This document shows positions 1 through 7,737 of a stretch of DNA of 64,000 nucleotides, piece after piece. The notes under the pieces were generated by a model. The model saw only the letters and a list, made by a program, of their open reading frames with translations. It was not told where the DNA came from and did not search any database. Origin of the DNA: Micrococcales bacterium 31B (GTDB taxonomy: Bacteria; Actinomycetota; Actinomycetes; Actinomycetales; Dermabacteraceae); contig JAFFTF010000007.1 in assembly GCA_022803075.1 (NCBI GenBank), positions 34,814 through 98,813 on the forward strand. Reading direction: 5' to 3'. Numbering within the stretch: the stretch's first letter is position 1; each line of letters opens with the position of its first letter. A program made the position numbers and the translations under genes.

Positions 1-974
1 AGCGCATCTCGCGGCACACCCTCCTGGACGAGCACTTGAAGCGCTTCTTCGAGGCGTTCCCGCGCAGTGCGCACCCCATGCCGGTGCTGTCCTCGGCGGT
101 GTCGGCGCTCTCGACGTTCTACCAAGATTCGCTCGACCCGTTCAACCCGGCGCACGTGGAACTCTCCACCAACCGACTGCTAGCCAAGCTGCCGACCATC
201 GCGGCCTACGCGCACCGCACGAGCCTCGGCCAGGCGCTGCTGTACCCCGATAACTCGCTGGGCCTCGTCGAGAACTTCATGCGCATGATCTTCGGGTTCC
301 CCGCCGAGCCGTACGAGGTTGACCCCGTACTCGTCAAGGCCCTCGACCAGTTGCTCATTTTGCATGCGGATCACGAGCAGAACTGCTCGACCTCGACGGT
401 TCGACTCGTCGGCTCGTCACACGCGAACCTGTTCGCCTCGGTCTCGGCGGGCGTCAATGCCCTGTTCGGCCCCCTGCACGGCGGCGCCAACCAGGCCGTG
501 ATCCAGATGCTCGAAGAACTGCGCGACTCCGACATGACCGTCGCCGAGTTCATGACCAAGGTCAAGAACAAAGAAGACGGCGTGCGCCTCATGGGCTTTG
601 GGCACCGCGTGTACAAGAACTACGACCCGCGCGCGAAGATCATTAAGAAGACTGCCGACGAGGTGCTCTCGAAGCTCGGCAAGCGCGACGAACTGCTCGA
701 CATCGCACTCGAACTCGAAGAGATCGCCCTGAGCGACGACTACTTCGTGTCGCGCCGTCTCTACCCCAACGTCGACTTCTACACGGGCCTGATCTACCGC
801 GCCATGGGGTTCCCCTCGCAGATGTTCACTGTGCTCTTCGCGATGGGCCGCCTGCCCGGGTGGATCGCCCAGTGGCGCGAAATGATCGAAGACCCCGAGA
901 CCAAGATTGGACGCCCGCGCCAGCTGTACGTGGGCTTGGCCGAACGCACCTACGTGCCGGTGAGCGAGCGCTAA
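1..974 (+). CDS. gltA: Citrate synthase, C-terminal part (gene enters from left edge)
   Basis: Condenses oxaloacetate and acetyl-CoA to citrate at the entry to the TCA cycle, in the cytoplasm. The reading frame is open from base 3, so the start lies outside the window; about 323 residues are present. Visible type II citrate synthase motifs are HADHEQNCSTSTVR, GPLHGGANQAV (first active-site His), GFGHRVYKNYDPRA (second active-site His) and NVDFYTGLIYRAMG (catalytic Asp). The C-terminus PRQLYVGLAERTYVPVSER is typical of the bacterial hexameric enzyme. It is followed by a hairpin terminator and faces a leftward gene. Confidence 0.97.
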   Translation, partial: RISRHTLLDEHLKRFFEAFPRSAHPMPVLSSAVSALSTFYQDSLDPFNPAHVELSTNRLLAKLPTIAAYAHRTSLGQALLYPDNSLGLVENFMRMIFGFPAEPYEVDPVLVKALDQLLILHADHEQNCSTSTVRLVGSSHANLFASVSAGVNALFGPLHGGANQAVIQMLEELRDSDMTVAEFMTKVKNKEDGVRLMGFGHRVYKNYDPRAKIIKKTADEVLSKLGKRDELLDIALELEEIALSDDYFVSRRLYPNVDFYTGLIYRAMGFPSQMFTVLFAMGRLPGWIAQWREMIEDPETKIGRPRQLYVGLAERTYVPVSER

Positions 975-999
975 CCGAAACTCTCGTGGTGAACGTGTG

Positions 1000-1021
1000 C
1001 CCCAGCCTGATGGCTGGGGCA
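1000..1021 (+). terminator. Hairpin terminator after gltA
   Basis: A perfect 9-bp stem (1000-1008 with 1013-1021, arm GCCCCAGCC) with a TGAT loop lies 25 nt after the gltA stop. There is no U-run, which is common in high-GC actinobacteria. It separates gltA from the convergent gene ending at 1140. Confidence 0.6.
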
Positions 1022-1139
1022 TATGTGTGCCCAGGCTGGTTCGACTGGGGCAGTGGGGGCTTCCGGGCTCACCGGCTGCCCGCCCACCCGGGACTGCGAG
1101 TCCGGCTCGCGGCTCTCCGGGCTCGCGGGTGAACGGGGG

Positions 1140-2063
1140 TCACGAGCCCGCCGCGGGGGGCGCTGCCAGCGTCACCACGATGGCGTCCGCAGGATTACTC
1201 GTGACGGTGGTGCCGCTGGTCACCCACGTGCCCGTGGAGCGCGACCAGGTGCCACCGGGGGCACGCACGGTCTCGACCCCAAACTCCGCGGCCTGAGCCA
1301 CGGCCCAATTCGCGAGGCCCACCAGGGCGAGGTCTGCCGTCGTGGAGGGGGGCACCTGCCGGGCGGTAAAGCTCACGCTCGACCCCGAAGGGCTCGCGGC
1401 GAACATGGTCTCGCCGAAGTCGCGGTGATTGCGAGCCACGAGGCCGGTCGTGGAGCCCGACTGCGTTCCGGACGCGCCGGCGGTCAGGCTGCAGGTGAGC
1501 TCGAGGCCCGAGTTGCCGGTGAAGGCAGACGCGAACGCGCGCGCCTCCTGTTCGTGATCGGCGTACGCCTCGGGATACCCCGAGAGTTGCACCGCCTGCG
1601 CGACCTCGGTGACGGGGCGGGTCGTGTAGTTGGGTACGGTCTCGAGCACGCTGTAGAACTTGTTGGTGGAGTACACCGGGTCCATGATCTGCTCGATGGT
1701 GCCCCACCCCTGCGAGGTGCGCTGCTGAAACAGGCCCACGGAATCACGATCCCCGTAGTCAATGTTTTCTAAGCGGGACTCTTGAATGGCCGTCGCGATG
1801 CCGATGGTTGCGGCGCGCGCGGGCATGTCGCGCTGCATCGAGATGGCCGCTATCAGGGCGGCATTCTCGACCCGCACCGGAGTGAAACTGTAGGGGGTTC
1901 CGCCGACGCGCGCCGTGCAGGAGTCACCGCGGGTGACCTGCTCGGTGGACTGATTCAGCGTGATCACCGCCGCCACGGCCACACCGCCCAAAGCCAGCAG
2001 CGGCACGACCACCCACAGCAGGATGGAGCGTGCCGCTGCAGCGCGTGAGCGCTTCGGGGCCAC
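1140..2063 (-). CDS. Membrane-anchored lysozyme-like / transglycosylase-like protein
   Basis: GTG start at 2063, 307 residues. The N-terminus is basic and followed by one hydrophobic segment (about residues 13-36), giving a signal anchor with the rest outside the cell. Residues 85-180 carry a pattern seen in lysozyme-fold transglycosylases: AIQESRLEN with a candidate catalytic Glu, then DSVGLFQQR and conserved Trp/Tyr positions. The C-terminal 100 residues are Ser/Thr/Gly-rich and unassigned. It begins 14 nt after the dapD stop on the same strand, so it is probably cotranscribed with dapD, which fits a role in cell-wall turnover. Enzymatic activity is inferred from the fold pattern only. Confidence 0.75.
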   Translation of the reverse strand: MAPKRSRAAAARSILLWVVVPLLALGGVAVAAVITLNQSTEQVTRGDSCTARVGGTPYSFTPVRVENAALIAAISMQRDMPARAATIGIATAIQESRLENIDYGDRDSVGLFQQRTSQGWGTIEQIMDPVYSTNKFYSVLETVPNYTTRPVTEVAQAVQLSGYPEAYADHEQEARAFASAFTGNSGLELTCSLTAGASGTQSGSTTGLVARNHRDFGETMFAASPSGSSVSFTARQVPPSTTADLALVGLANWAVAQAAEFGVETVRAPGGTWSRSTGTWVTSGTTVTSNPADAIVVTLAAPPAAGS

Positions 2064-2077
2064 GGGCGACTCGAAAC

Positions 2078-3022
2078 CTAGTTGGAGTGCAGGTCGGCGT
2101 TCAGCTCGACCGTGGTGCCCGGGCGGGCGACGGCCTCGACCGCGCCCGTGAGCGAATTGCGGCGGAACAGCAGGTTGTTGACGCCCGAGAGTTCGAGAGC
2201 CTTGACCGCGCGTTCCTCTTGACCCTCCAGCTTCAGCAGCACCTTCGTGCCGGCCGTAACGTACAGGCCGGCCTCGACCACGCAGTCATCGCCGATGGCG
2301 ATGCCGACGCCCGAGTTGGCGCCCAGCAGGGTGCGCTCGCCGATCGTGATGACCTCTTTGCCGCCGCCCGAGAGGGTGCCCATGATGGAGGCACCGCCGC
2401 CGACATCGGAGCCGTCGCCCACGACGACACCCGCCGAGATGCGACCCTCGACCATGGAATGGCCGAGCGTACCCGCGTTGAAGTTCACGAAGCCCTCATG
2501 CATGACCGTGGTGCCATCGGCGAGGTGCGCGCCGAGGCGAGCGCGGTCTGCGTCGGCGAGGCGGATGCCCGTGGGCACCACGTAATCGACGAGGCGCGGG
2601 AACTTGTCGACCGAGAGGACGGTGACGTGGTGGCCCGCGGCGCGCAGGCGCAAGCGCGTGGCCTCGAAGCCCTCGACGGCGCACGGGCCCAGGGTGGTCC
2701 ACACGACATTGTTGAGCTTGCCGAACAGGCCGGTGAGGTTGATGCCATGGGGCTGCACGAGGCGGTGCGAGAGCAGGTGCAGGCGCAGGTAGGCATCGCT
2801 GGCGTCGGTGGGGTCGGCGCTCGTGTCGATCTTGACGACCACCACGGAGACCTTCACGCCGCGCGCGCGGTCGTCGCGCTCGCCCGCGCGCAATTCTTTC
2901 GCGGCGGCGTCGGCGGCCGCGGGGTCGAGGTCGCCGAGCTGCGGGTTCGGGTACCAGGTGTCAAGAACTTGGCCGTTGTCGGCGGTCGTGGCGAGGCCAA
3001 CGCCCCAGGCAAAAGTAGTCAT
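2078..3022 (-). CDS. dapD: Tetrahydrodipicolinate N-succinyltransferase (actinobacterial type)
   Basis: Transfers succinyl from succinyl-CoA to tetrahydrodipicolinate in the succinylase branch of the diaminopimelate/lysine pathway. It has 314 residues, the usual length of the actinobacterial form. The N-terminus [12 protein letters not shown] is characteristic. The C-terminal half shows the hexapeptide-repeat left-handed beta-helix ([20 protein letters not shown], then [20 protein letters not shown]). It is divergent from dapE, 59 bp away, so two consecutive pathway enzymes share one intergenic promoter region. No Shine-Dalgarno is present; a -10 box 6 nt before the ATG suggests leaderless translation. 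Confidence 0.95.
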   Translation of the reverse strand: MTTFAWGVGLATTADNGQVLDTWYPNPQLGDLDPAAADAAAKELRAGERDDRARGVKVSVVVVKIDTSADPTDASDAYLRLHLLSHRLVQPHGINLTGLFGKLNNVVWTTLGPCAVEGFEATRLRLRAAGHHVTVLSVDKFPRLVDYVVPTGIRLADADRARLGAHLADGTTVMHEGFVNFNAGTLGHSMVEGRISAGVVVGDGSDVGGGASIMGTLSGGGKEVITIGERTLLGANSGVGIAIGDDCVVEAGLYVTAGTKVLLKLEGQEERAVKALELSGVNNLLFRRNSLTGAVEAVARPGTTVELNADLHSN

Positions 3023-3028
3023 GATTCA

Positions 3029-3034
3029 ACCCTA
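3029..3034 (-). promoter_or_regulatory. -10 box of leaderless dapD promoter
   Basis: TAGGGT on the minus strand is followed by exactly 6 nt and the dapD ATG (3022). That spacing places the transcript start at the start codon. No Shine-Dalgarno is visible. Confidence 0.6.
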
Positions 3035-3069
3035 TCGGAGGCCCCCCAGGTTTTTCGTCGGCAATCCCG

Positions 3070-3075
3070 TAGGCT
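3070..3075 (+). promoter_or_regulatory. -10 box of leaderless dapE promoter
   Basis: TAGGCT is followed by 6 nt (TGCTCT) and the dapE ATG at 3082. The spacing matches the dapD side, so both halves of this divergent pair look leaderless. Confidence 0.6.
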
Positions 3076-3081
3076 TGCTCT

Positions 3082-4176
3082 ATGACTTCCATTCCAACCC
3101 TCGACCTCACCGGTGACCTGCTGAAACTCACGCGTGATGTGTGCGATATCGAGTCGGTGAGCGGCAACGAAAAGAATCTTGCGGACGCCATTGAGGCCGC
3201 GTTGGCACCGCTGGCCCACCTTGAGATGGTGCGTGACGGGGACGCCATCGTGGCCCGCACCCACCTCGGCCGCCCCGAGCGGGTGGTGATTGCGGGTCAT
3301 ATCGACACCGTGCCGCTCGCGGGCAACCTCCCGACCTGGGTCGAGGGGGAGGGCGCCGATGCCGTTCTGTTCGGTCGCGGCACGTGTGACATGAAGGGCG
3401 GTGTCGCCATGCAGCTGCACTGCGCCGCCGCGGTGACCGCCCCCAGCCGCGATGTGACCTGGGTGTTTTACGACCTCGAGGAGGTCGAATCGGCCAAGAA
3501 CGGACTCGGGCGGCTCATGCGCACACACCCCGACCTGCTCGCGGGCGATTTTGCCATTCTGGGTGAGCCCACGGCGGGGGCCCTCGAAGGCGGTTGCAAG
3601 GGCACCCTGCGTGCCGAACTGACGCTCACCGGCACAGCCGCGCACTCGGGTCGCGCGTGGATCGGGGACAACGCGATTCACCGGGCCGCGCCCCTGCTCC
3701 AGCGTCTCGCAGAATACGGCAGCCCCGTGGTCGAGGTGGACGGCCTCGACTACCGCGAGTGCCTTTCGGCCGTGAAGATCGAGGGCGGCATCGCGGGCAA
3801 TGTCGTTCCCGACCGCTGCGTCGTGACCGTCAACTTTCGGTTCGCGCCCAACCGCACGGCGGCACAGGCCGAGGCGGACCTGCGCGACTACGTGGGCACG
3901 CTGGCGTCCGAGTTTGTGCTGACCGACGCCGCCGACGGCGCTCGCCCGGGTCTGCAGGCGGGCGCCGCAAAGTCGTTCAAGGAGGCGCTCGGCGCCGACG
4001 TGCCGGTGCGCGCCAAGCAGGGCTGGACCGACGTGGCGCGGTTCTCGGCGCTCGGGATTCCCGCGGTAAATTTCGGCCCCGCCGACCCGCTCAAGGCACA
4101 CGCCGACGACGAGCACTGCCCGGTGCCGCAGTTGTACCAGTGCGCCGAGATTTTGCGCCGCTGGCTCGAGAGCTGA
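3082..4176 (+). CDS. dapE: Succinyl-diaminopimelate desuccinylase
   Basis: M20-family zinc peptidase that releases succinate from N-succinyl-L,L-diaminopimelate, supplying lysine and peptidoglycan precursor. It has 364 residues. Metal and catalytic motifs are GHIDTVP, GRGTCDMKGG (bridging Asp), YDLEEVE (catalytic Glu pair), ILGEPT, and the C-terminal His in AHADDEHCPVPQ. The dimerisation domain sits near residues 175-290. The start is ATG 3082, chosen because a TAGGCT -10 box lies 6 nt upstream and no Shine-Dalgarno is present. It is divergent from dapD. Confidence 0.95.
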   Translation: MTSIPTLDLTGDLLKLTRDVCDIESVSGNEKNLADAIEAALAPLAHLEMVRDGDAIVARTHLGRPERVVIAGHIDTVPLAGNLPTWVEGEGADAVLFGRGTCDMKGGVAMQLHCAAAVTAPSRDVTWVFYDLEEVESAKNGLGRLMRTHPDLLAGDFAILGEPTAGALEGGCKGTLRAELTLTGTAAHSGRAWIGDNAIHRAAPLLQRLAEYGSPVVEVDGLDYRECLSAVKIEGGIAGNVVPDRCVVTVNFRFAPNRTAAQAEADLRDYVGTLASEFVLTDAADGARPGLQAGAAKSFKEALGADVPVRAKQGWTDVARFSALGIPAVNFGPADPLKAHADDEHCPVPQLYQCAEILRRWLES

Positions 4177-4213
4177 GCACCACAGGCCGGGCTCGGTGCC
4201 GGTGAGCTGACGC

Positions 4214-4540
4214 CTAGTTGCTGACTGCGAACTCGCCGAGTTCGCTCCAATCGTCTTGGTCGAGCTTCGTGTTGACGATGCGGGGCGTGGATTGCAGGTA
4301 CGGGGGCAGGTCGGCCTGGGCCTGCTTGAAATGGTCCGAGGTGACGTGCGCGACGCCCGCCTCGTCGCCCGCGAACGCCTCGACGAGCACGTACTCGTTG
4401 GGGTCGTCGAGGCTGCGCGACCAGTCATAGAACATGCACCCGGGTTCGGCGCGGGTGGCTTCGGTGAATGCACGCGAAATCTCAGGCCACTGCTCGGCAA
4501 ACTCTGGCTTGATCAGGAACTTGGCGGTAATGAAGATCAC
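4214..4540 (-). CDS. Antibiotic biosynthesis monooxygenase-domain protein (quinol monooxygenase-like)
   Basis: A 108-residue single-domain protein of the ABM/YgiN dimeric alpha-beta barrel fold. Recognisable features are MIFITAKFLIKPEF at the start, ATRAEPGCMFYDWSRSLDDP (the conserved EPGC turn), EYVLVEAFAGDEAGVAHVTSDHF (His near the end of the helix) and a closing beta strand. Homologues act as quinol monooxygenases, haem-degrading or aldehyde-oxidising enzymes; the substrate cannot be told here. The start is GTG 4540, with GGAGCC just upstream. It is divergent from the LOG-family gene and convergent with dapE. Confidence 0.8.
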   Translation of the reverse strand: MIFITAKFLIKPEFAEQWPEISRAFTEATRAEPGCMFYDWSRSLDDPNEYVLVEAFAGDEAGVAHVTSDHFKQAQADLPPYLQSTPRIVNTKLDQDDWSELGEFAVSN

Positions 4541-4696
4541 GAGGGCTCCTTCGGTAGTGTCAAGATAGACCTAGCGTACACACGCTTGACGAACGTTTTG
4601 GGGGGTTCGTTCGTTGGATTCAAAGCCAGCGTGCGATGTGACTCCGCAGCACGCGAGCGTGTGAGCGTACTCCACCCGCTAAGAGATCGGAACACC

Positions 4697-5479
4697 ATGG
4701 TCACGAGTTTTCACCGCAAGCGGCACGATGCCCCGTTGGAGGGCGCATCGCCCGTGCAAAAGGCGCAGGGGCGCGTCGGGTCGGTGATGCGTCGCGGCAA
4801 AGTGGTGCAGCCCACGACGTCTGATCAGCGGCTGCTCGATAATCGCGGCCTCGGCGACTGGGTGAACTCAGACCCGTGGCGCGTCATGCGCATTCAGAGC
4901 GAATTCGTGGAGGGTTTCGGCGCGCTCGCCGAACTCGGCCCCGCCATTAGCGTGTTCGGCTCGGCCCGCACCAAGCCCGGTTCTCCCTTCTACGACCTGG
5001 GCATCGAGGTGGGGGAGCGCCTCGCCCAGAAGGGATTCGCAACCATCACGGGCGGTGGCCCGGGGGCCATGGAGGCCGCCAACAAGGGGGCCGTGCTGGG
5101 CGGCGGTGTGAGCGTCGGCCTCGGCATCGAATTGCCGTTCGAGCAGGGCATGAACGAGTTCGTTGAGCTGGGCGTCGACTTTCGCTACTTCTTTGTTCGC
5201 AAGGTCATGTTTGTGAAGTACGCGCAGGGTTTCATCGTGCTGCCGGGCGGCATCGGCACGCTCGACGAACTGTTCGAGGCGGCCTGCCTCGTGCAGACCA
5301 AGAAGGTCACGAAGTTTCCGATTGTGTTGGTCGGCCGCGACTATTGGACCGGACTCTTGCAGTGGCTAGACGGCCCCGTGCTGGAGTCCGGCAATATCTC
5401 GCCGGGCGACACGAGCCTGTTCACGATTGTCGACACGCCCGAGGAGGCCGTTGCGGCCATGGGCGAACCACACCTCTAA
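4697..5479 (+). CDS. LOG-family protein (TIGR00730; cytokinin riboside monophosphate phosphoribohydrolase-like)
   Basis: A Rossmann-fold protein of the LYSINE DECARBOXYLASE-like/LOG family. Characterised members hydrolyse nucleoside 5'-monophosphates to free base and ribose phosphate. The product is 260 residues from ATG 4697. The core begins near residue 80 with SVFGSARTKPGS, then ITGGGPGAMEAANKGA and LPGGIGTLDELFEA, the nucleotide-binding and catalytic signature. About 75 residues precede the core, longer than the minimal LOG enzymes but usual in actinobacteria. An ATG at 4788 is an alternative start. It is followed after 9 nt by a small membrane-protein gene. Confidence 0.88.
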   Translation: MVTSFHRKRHDAPLEGASPVQKAQGRVGSVMRRGKVVQPTTSDQRLLDNRGLGDWVNSDPWRVMRIQSEFVEGFGALAELGPAISVFGSARTKPGSPFYDLGIEVGERLAQKGFATITGGGPGAMEAANKGAVLGGGVSVGLGIELPFEQGMNEFVELGVDFRYFFVRKVMFVKYAQGFIVLPGGIGTLDELFEAACLVQTKKVTKFPIVLVGRDYWTGLLQWLDGPVLESGNISPGDTSLFTIVDTPEEAVAAMGEPHL

Positions 5480-5488
5480 GGAGCCGGG

Positions 5489-5644
5489 ATGTTTCCCATC
5501 ATTGTTTTGTGCATCTTTGCTGCTGCGGCGATCGCCGGATTAGTGCTGGTCTTGCGCGGAGTCATTGCGTTTCCGCTGCTCGAAGAGCCCCCGTCGACGC
5601 GTCAAGTTCCGGTTCCCGTGGAGGTTCGCCCGGACCGCTGGTAG
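5489..5644 (+). CDS. Small single-pass membrane protein, 51 residues
   Basis: A short gene that begins 9 nt after the LOG-family stop, with a good AAGGAG Shine-Dalgarno overlapping that stop codon. Translation gives MFPIIVLCIFAAAAIAGLVL, continuing the hydrophobic stretch to about residue 30. A short Pro-rich hydrophilic tail follows (EEPPSTRQVPVPVEVRPDRW). The predicted topology is one transmembrane helix with the tail on one side. Translational coupling suggests coexpression with the LOG protein. I recognise no family. The strong ribosome binding site and sensible hydropathy argue that it is real. Confidence 0.62.
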   Translation: MFPIIVLCIFAAAAIAGLVLVLRGVIAFPLLEEPPSTRQVPVPVEVRPDRW

Positions 5645-5657
5645 CCCGTTTCTGGCA

Positions 5658-5720
5658 GCCAATTAGTTCCCCTTGCGTGTGATTCTGGTAGCTTTTATAA
5701 GGCAAGGGGGTAGAATTGGC
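5658..5720 (+). promoter_or_regulatory. Promoter embedded in a nested inverted repeat upstream of DUF3117
   Basis: Two nested inverted repeats, outer GCCAATT (5658-5664)/AATTGGC (5714-5720) and inner CCCCTTGC (5669-5676)/GCAAGGGG (5702-5709), flank a plausible promoter. The promoter is TTGCGT (5673-5678), a 17-nt spacer and TATAAG (5696-5701). It could be an operator or a 5' hairpin. The 150-nt leader up to the DUF3117 gene holds nothing else I recognise. Confidence 0.45.
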
Positions 5721-5860
5721 TTTGTCGTGACGTCGACTTCGATTGTCGTCGCTGACCGCAGGCGAGTGTGTGCAGTGAAAATGCGTCGGCTCTGCGGGTT
5801 ACATGCGATTCGAGTTCGCGTCGCGGTTTCGCAATCGATTTGTATTGGAAGGGGCCACCA

Positions 5861-6031
5861 ATGGCTGCCATGAAACCACGCACAGGAGATGGACCACTCG
5901 AGGTGGTACACGAGGGCCGCGGGTACATCATGCGCATTCCGCTGGAAGGCGGGGGGCGCCTCGTCGTTGAACTCAACGGAGACGAAGTGCAAGAACTCAA
6001 CGATGTCATTGGAGGGCTCGTCGCGGCGTAA
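5861..6031 (+). CDS. DUF3117 protein, 56 residues
   Basis: A short cytoplasmic protein conserved across Actinomycetota, function unknown. It matches the family over its full length: MAAMKPRTGDGPLEVVHEGR, then GYIMRIPLEGGGRLVVELN and GDEVQELNDVI. The start ATG 5861 was chosen for the GGAAGGGG Shine-Dalgarno 7 nt upstream and because the family begins exactly there. Its own promoter lies about 160 nt upstream and a 12-bp hairpin terminator follows, so it appears monocistronic. Confidence 0.93.
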   Translation: MAAMKPRTGDGPLEVVHEGRGYIMRIPLEGGGRLVVELNGDEVQELNDVIGGLVAA

Positions 6032-6050
6032 GTCGCGGTGAGAGCACTTG

Positions 6051-6100
6051 ACGGCCGCCCGGTCGACTGTAGGCATTGCCTCAGTCAGCCGGGCGGCCGT
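6051..6100 (+). terminator. Hairpin between DUF3117 and the O-methyltransferase
   Basis: A 12-bp perfect stem (6051-6062 ACGGCCGCCCGG with 6089-6100) closes a 26-nt loop between two convergent genes. It could serve both strands. Confidence 0.6.
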
Positions 6101-6153
6101 TGGTTTGCCCTAGCGGGTAAGGGGGGCCGGACGCACGCGTGGCCCGGTGGCCC

Positions 6154-6789
6154 CTAGCGGCGCTTAATCCCAACCAGCAGGCCGTCGCCGCTCGGCAGCA
6201 TAGCGGGAATCAACTCGGGGTTGTCGCGCACAGTCTTGTTGAGTTCGCGGATCGACTGCGTTTTTTCGTCGCGGTTCGCGGGGTCGGCGACGCGGTCATG
6301 AAGCAGCGTATTGCCGATCACGACGGCACCGCCGGGGCGCAGCACCCGCAGGGCCTGTGCGAGGTAATCGTGGTACTCGTTCTTGTCGGCGTCGAGAATG
6401 ACCATGTCATACGAAGAATCCGCCAGTCGCGGCAACACATCGAGCGCGCGGCCCGTAATGGTGCGAGCGCGTTGGGGGCGAATGCCCGCCTCGCTGAATG
6501 CCTCCTTGGCAGCGCGAATGTGCTCTTGTTCCACGTCGATCGTGGTGAGTACCCCGGCCGGGTCCATGGAGCGCAGTACGTACAGAGAAGAAACCCCCGT
6601 GCCCGTACCGATCTCCACGACGGCCTTGGCATTCAGGGCGGCGGCATAGGTCGCGAGCGCGGCGCCCACACCGGGCTGCACGGGCACGCACCCGAGTTCG
6701 GCGGCGCGTTCGCGCGCGCGCAGCAGGATGTCGTCTTCGGGGAGAAACTCCTCGCAATACGCCCAACTGCCTGGTTTGCCCGATACCAT
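6154..6789 (-). CDS. SAM-dependent O-methyltransferase (class I, COMT-like)
   Basis: 211 residues, the normal length for the bacterial caffeoyl-CoA/catechol O-methyltransferase-like family. Motif I is VVEIGTGTGVSSLYVL (SAM binding), followed by LTTIDVEQEHIRAAKEAF. The metal-binding Asp motif is MVILDADKNEYHDYL and a later motif is LRPGGAVVIGNTL. The acceptor substrate is unknown. In actinobacteria this gene commonly stands next to the ECF sigma factor gene, divergently, as here. The start ATG 6789 has GGGAGC upstream. Confidence 0.88.
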   Translation of the reverse strand: MVSGKPGSWAYCEEFLPEDDILLRARERAAELGCVPVQPGVGAALATYAAALNAKAVVEIGTGTGVSSLYVLRSMDPAGVLTTIDVEQEHIRAAKEAFSEAGIRPQRARTITGRALDVLPRLADSSYDMVILDADKNEYHDYLAQALRVLRPGGAVVIGNTLLHDRVADPANRDEKTQSIRELNKTVRDNPELIPAMLPSGDGLLVGIKRR

Positions 6790-6958
6790 CGCGTGCTCCC
6801 TTGTTCTGACTGGCTACAGCGTATTCCAGTGTAAGAGGTTCCGTGCGACGCATACCGTGGGTTCCCGAGCAGCAGCCGCTCGTAGTTGCCGGTCAGAATC
6901 GCACGCACACACTCCCAGGCTCAGCTCAGGTTCGACCTGGATGCTCGAAGGACGATTT

Positions 6959-6985
6959 GGGAACAAATCCAGTGTCGAAGTCGTT
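6959..6985 (+). promoter_or_regulatory. Putative sigma-E-type autoregulatory promoter
   Basis: GGGAAC (6959-6964), an 18-nt spacer, then GTT (6983-6985) matches the GGAAC-N18-GTT pattern used by SigE-class ECF sigma factors. It sits about 60 nt upstream of the sigma factor start, implying positive autoregulation. Confidence 0.55.
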
Positions 6986-7047
6986 TTTGTATTGCGCCTC
7001 ACCGTGAGACGCGCGACGCGACGCCATCAAGGAGGGCATCCATTCTC

Positions 7048-7737
7048 ATGAACGCGACTCAAACTGTGCAGGCGGCTCCCGCCGACGGCACGGTTTCGGC
7101 CCAGGCCACGTACGCCACCTTTAGCGACGCTGCGGCGTCCGCCGAATGGGTAGCGCCCACCTGGGAGCAAGTTGTGCGCGATCACTCGCAGCGCGTCTAT
7201 CGACTCGCGTACCGACTGACGGGCAACCAGCACGATGCCGAAGACCTCACCCAAGAGGTGTTCGTGCGCGTTTTCAAGTCGCTTGAGAATTACACGCCCG
7301 GCACCTTCGAGGGCTGGCTGCATCGCATCACCACGAACCTGTTTCTCGACCAGGCGCGCCGCAAGCAAAAGATTCGCTTCGACGCGCTGCCCGAATACGC
7401 CGAAGAGACCTTCGCGGGTCGCGGCGATGGGCCAGAGCGCATGTACGAACAGAACAACTTCGACCTCGACATCCAGACCGCCCTCGCGGCGCTGCCCCCC
7501 GAGTATCGCGCGGCGATCGTGCTGTGCGACGTCGAGGGCCTGTCGTACGAAGAAATCGCGGCAACCCTCGGCACCAAGTTGGGCACCGTGCGTTCGCGCA
7601 TTCACCGTGGCCGCGGCATGCTGCGCGAGTCGCTCGCGCATCGCGACCCCCGCCCCGCGTCGGTTCGCGAGGGCATGGTTGCCAAGGCCAAGCGCGGTCT
7701 CCGCCTCACACCACGAACGGGGCAGGTAACCGTCTAA
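7048..7737 (+). CDS. sigE: ECF RNA polymerase sigma factor, SigE-like
   Basis: An envelope/extracytoplasmic stress sigma factor that directs RNA polymerase to GGAAC/GTT promoters. It has 229 residues from ATG 7048, with AAGGAGG 12 nt upstream. Region 2 spans about residues 43-110 ([19 protein letters not shown], then [17 protein letters not shown]). Region 4 spans about 140-192 ([40 protein letters not shown]). It is coupled to the anti-sigma gene by an overlapping TAATG. An upstream site matches its own expected promoter. The family is clear; identity as SigE rests on neighbours (anti-sigma, tatB, O-methyltransferase, mrp). Confidence 0.92.
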   Translation: MNATQTVQAAPADGTVSAQATYATFSDAAASAEWVAPTWEQVVRDHSQRVYRLAYRLTGNQHDAEDLTQEVFVRVFKSLENYTPGTFEGWLHRITTNLFLDQARRKQKIRFDALPEYAEETFAGRGDGPERMYEQNNFDLDIQTALAALPPEYRAAIVLCDVEGLSYEEIAATLGTKLGTVRSRIHRGRGMLRESLAHRDPRPASVREGMVAKAKRGLRLTPRTGQVTV

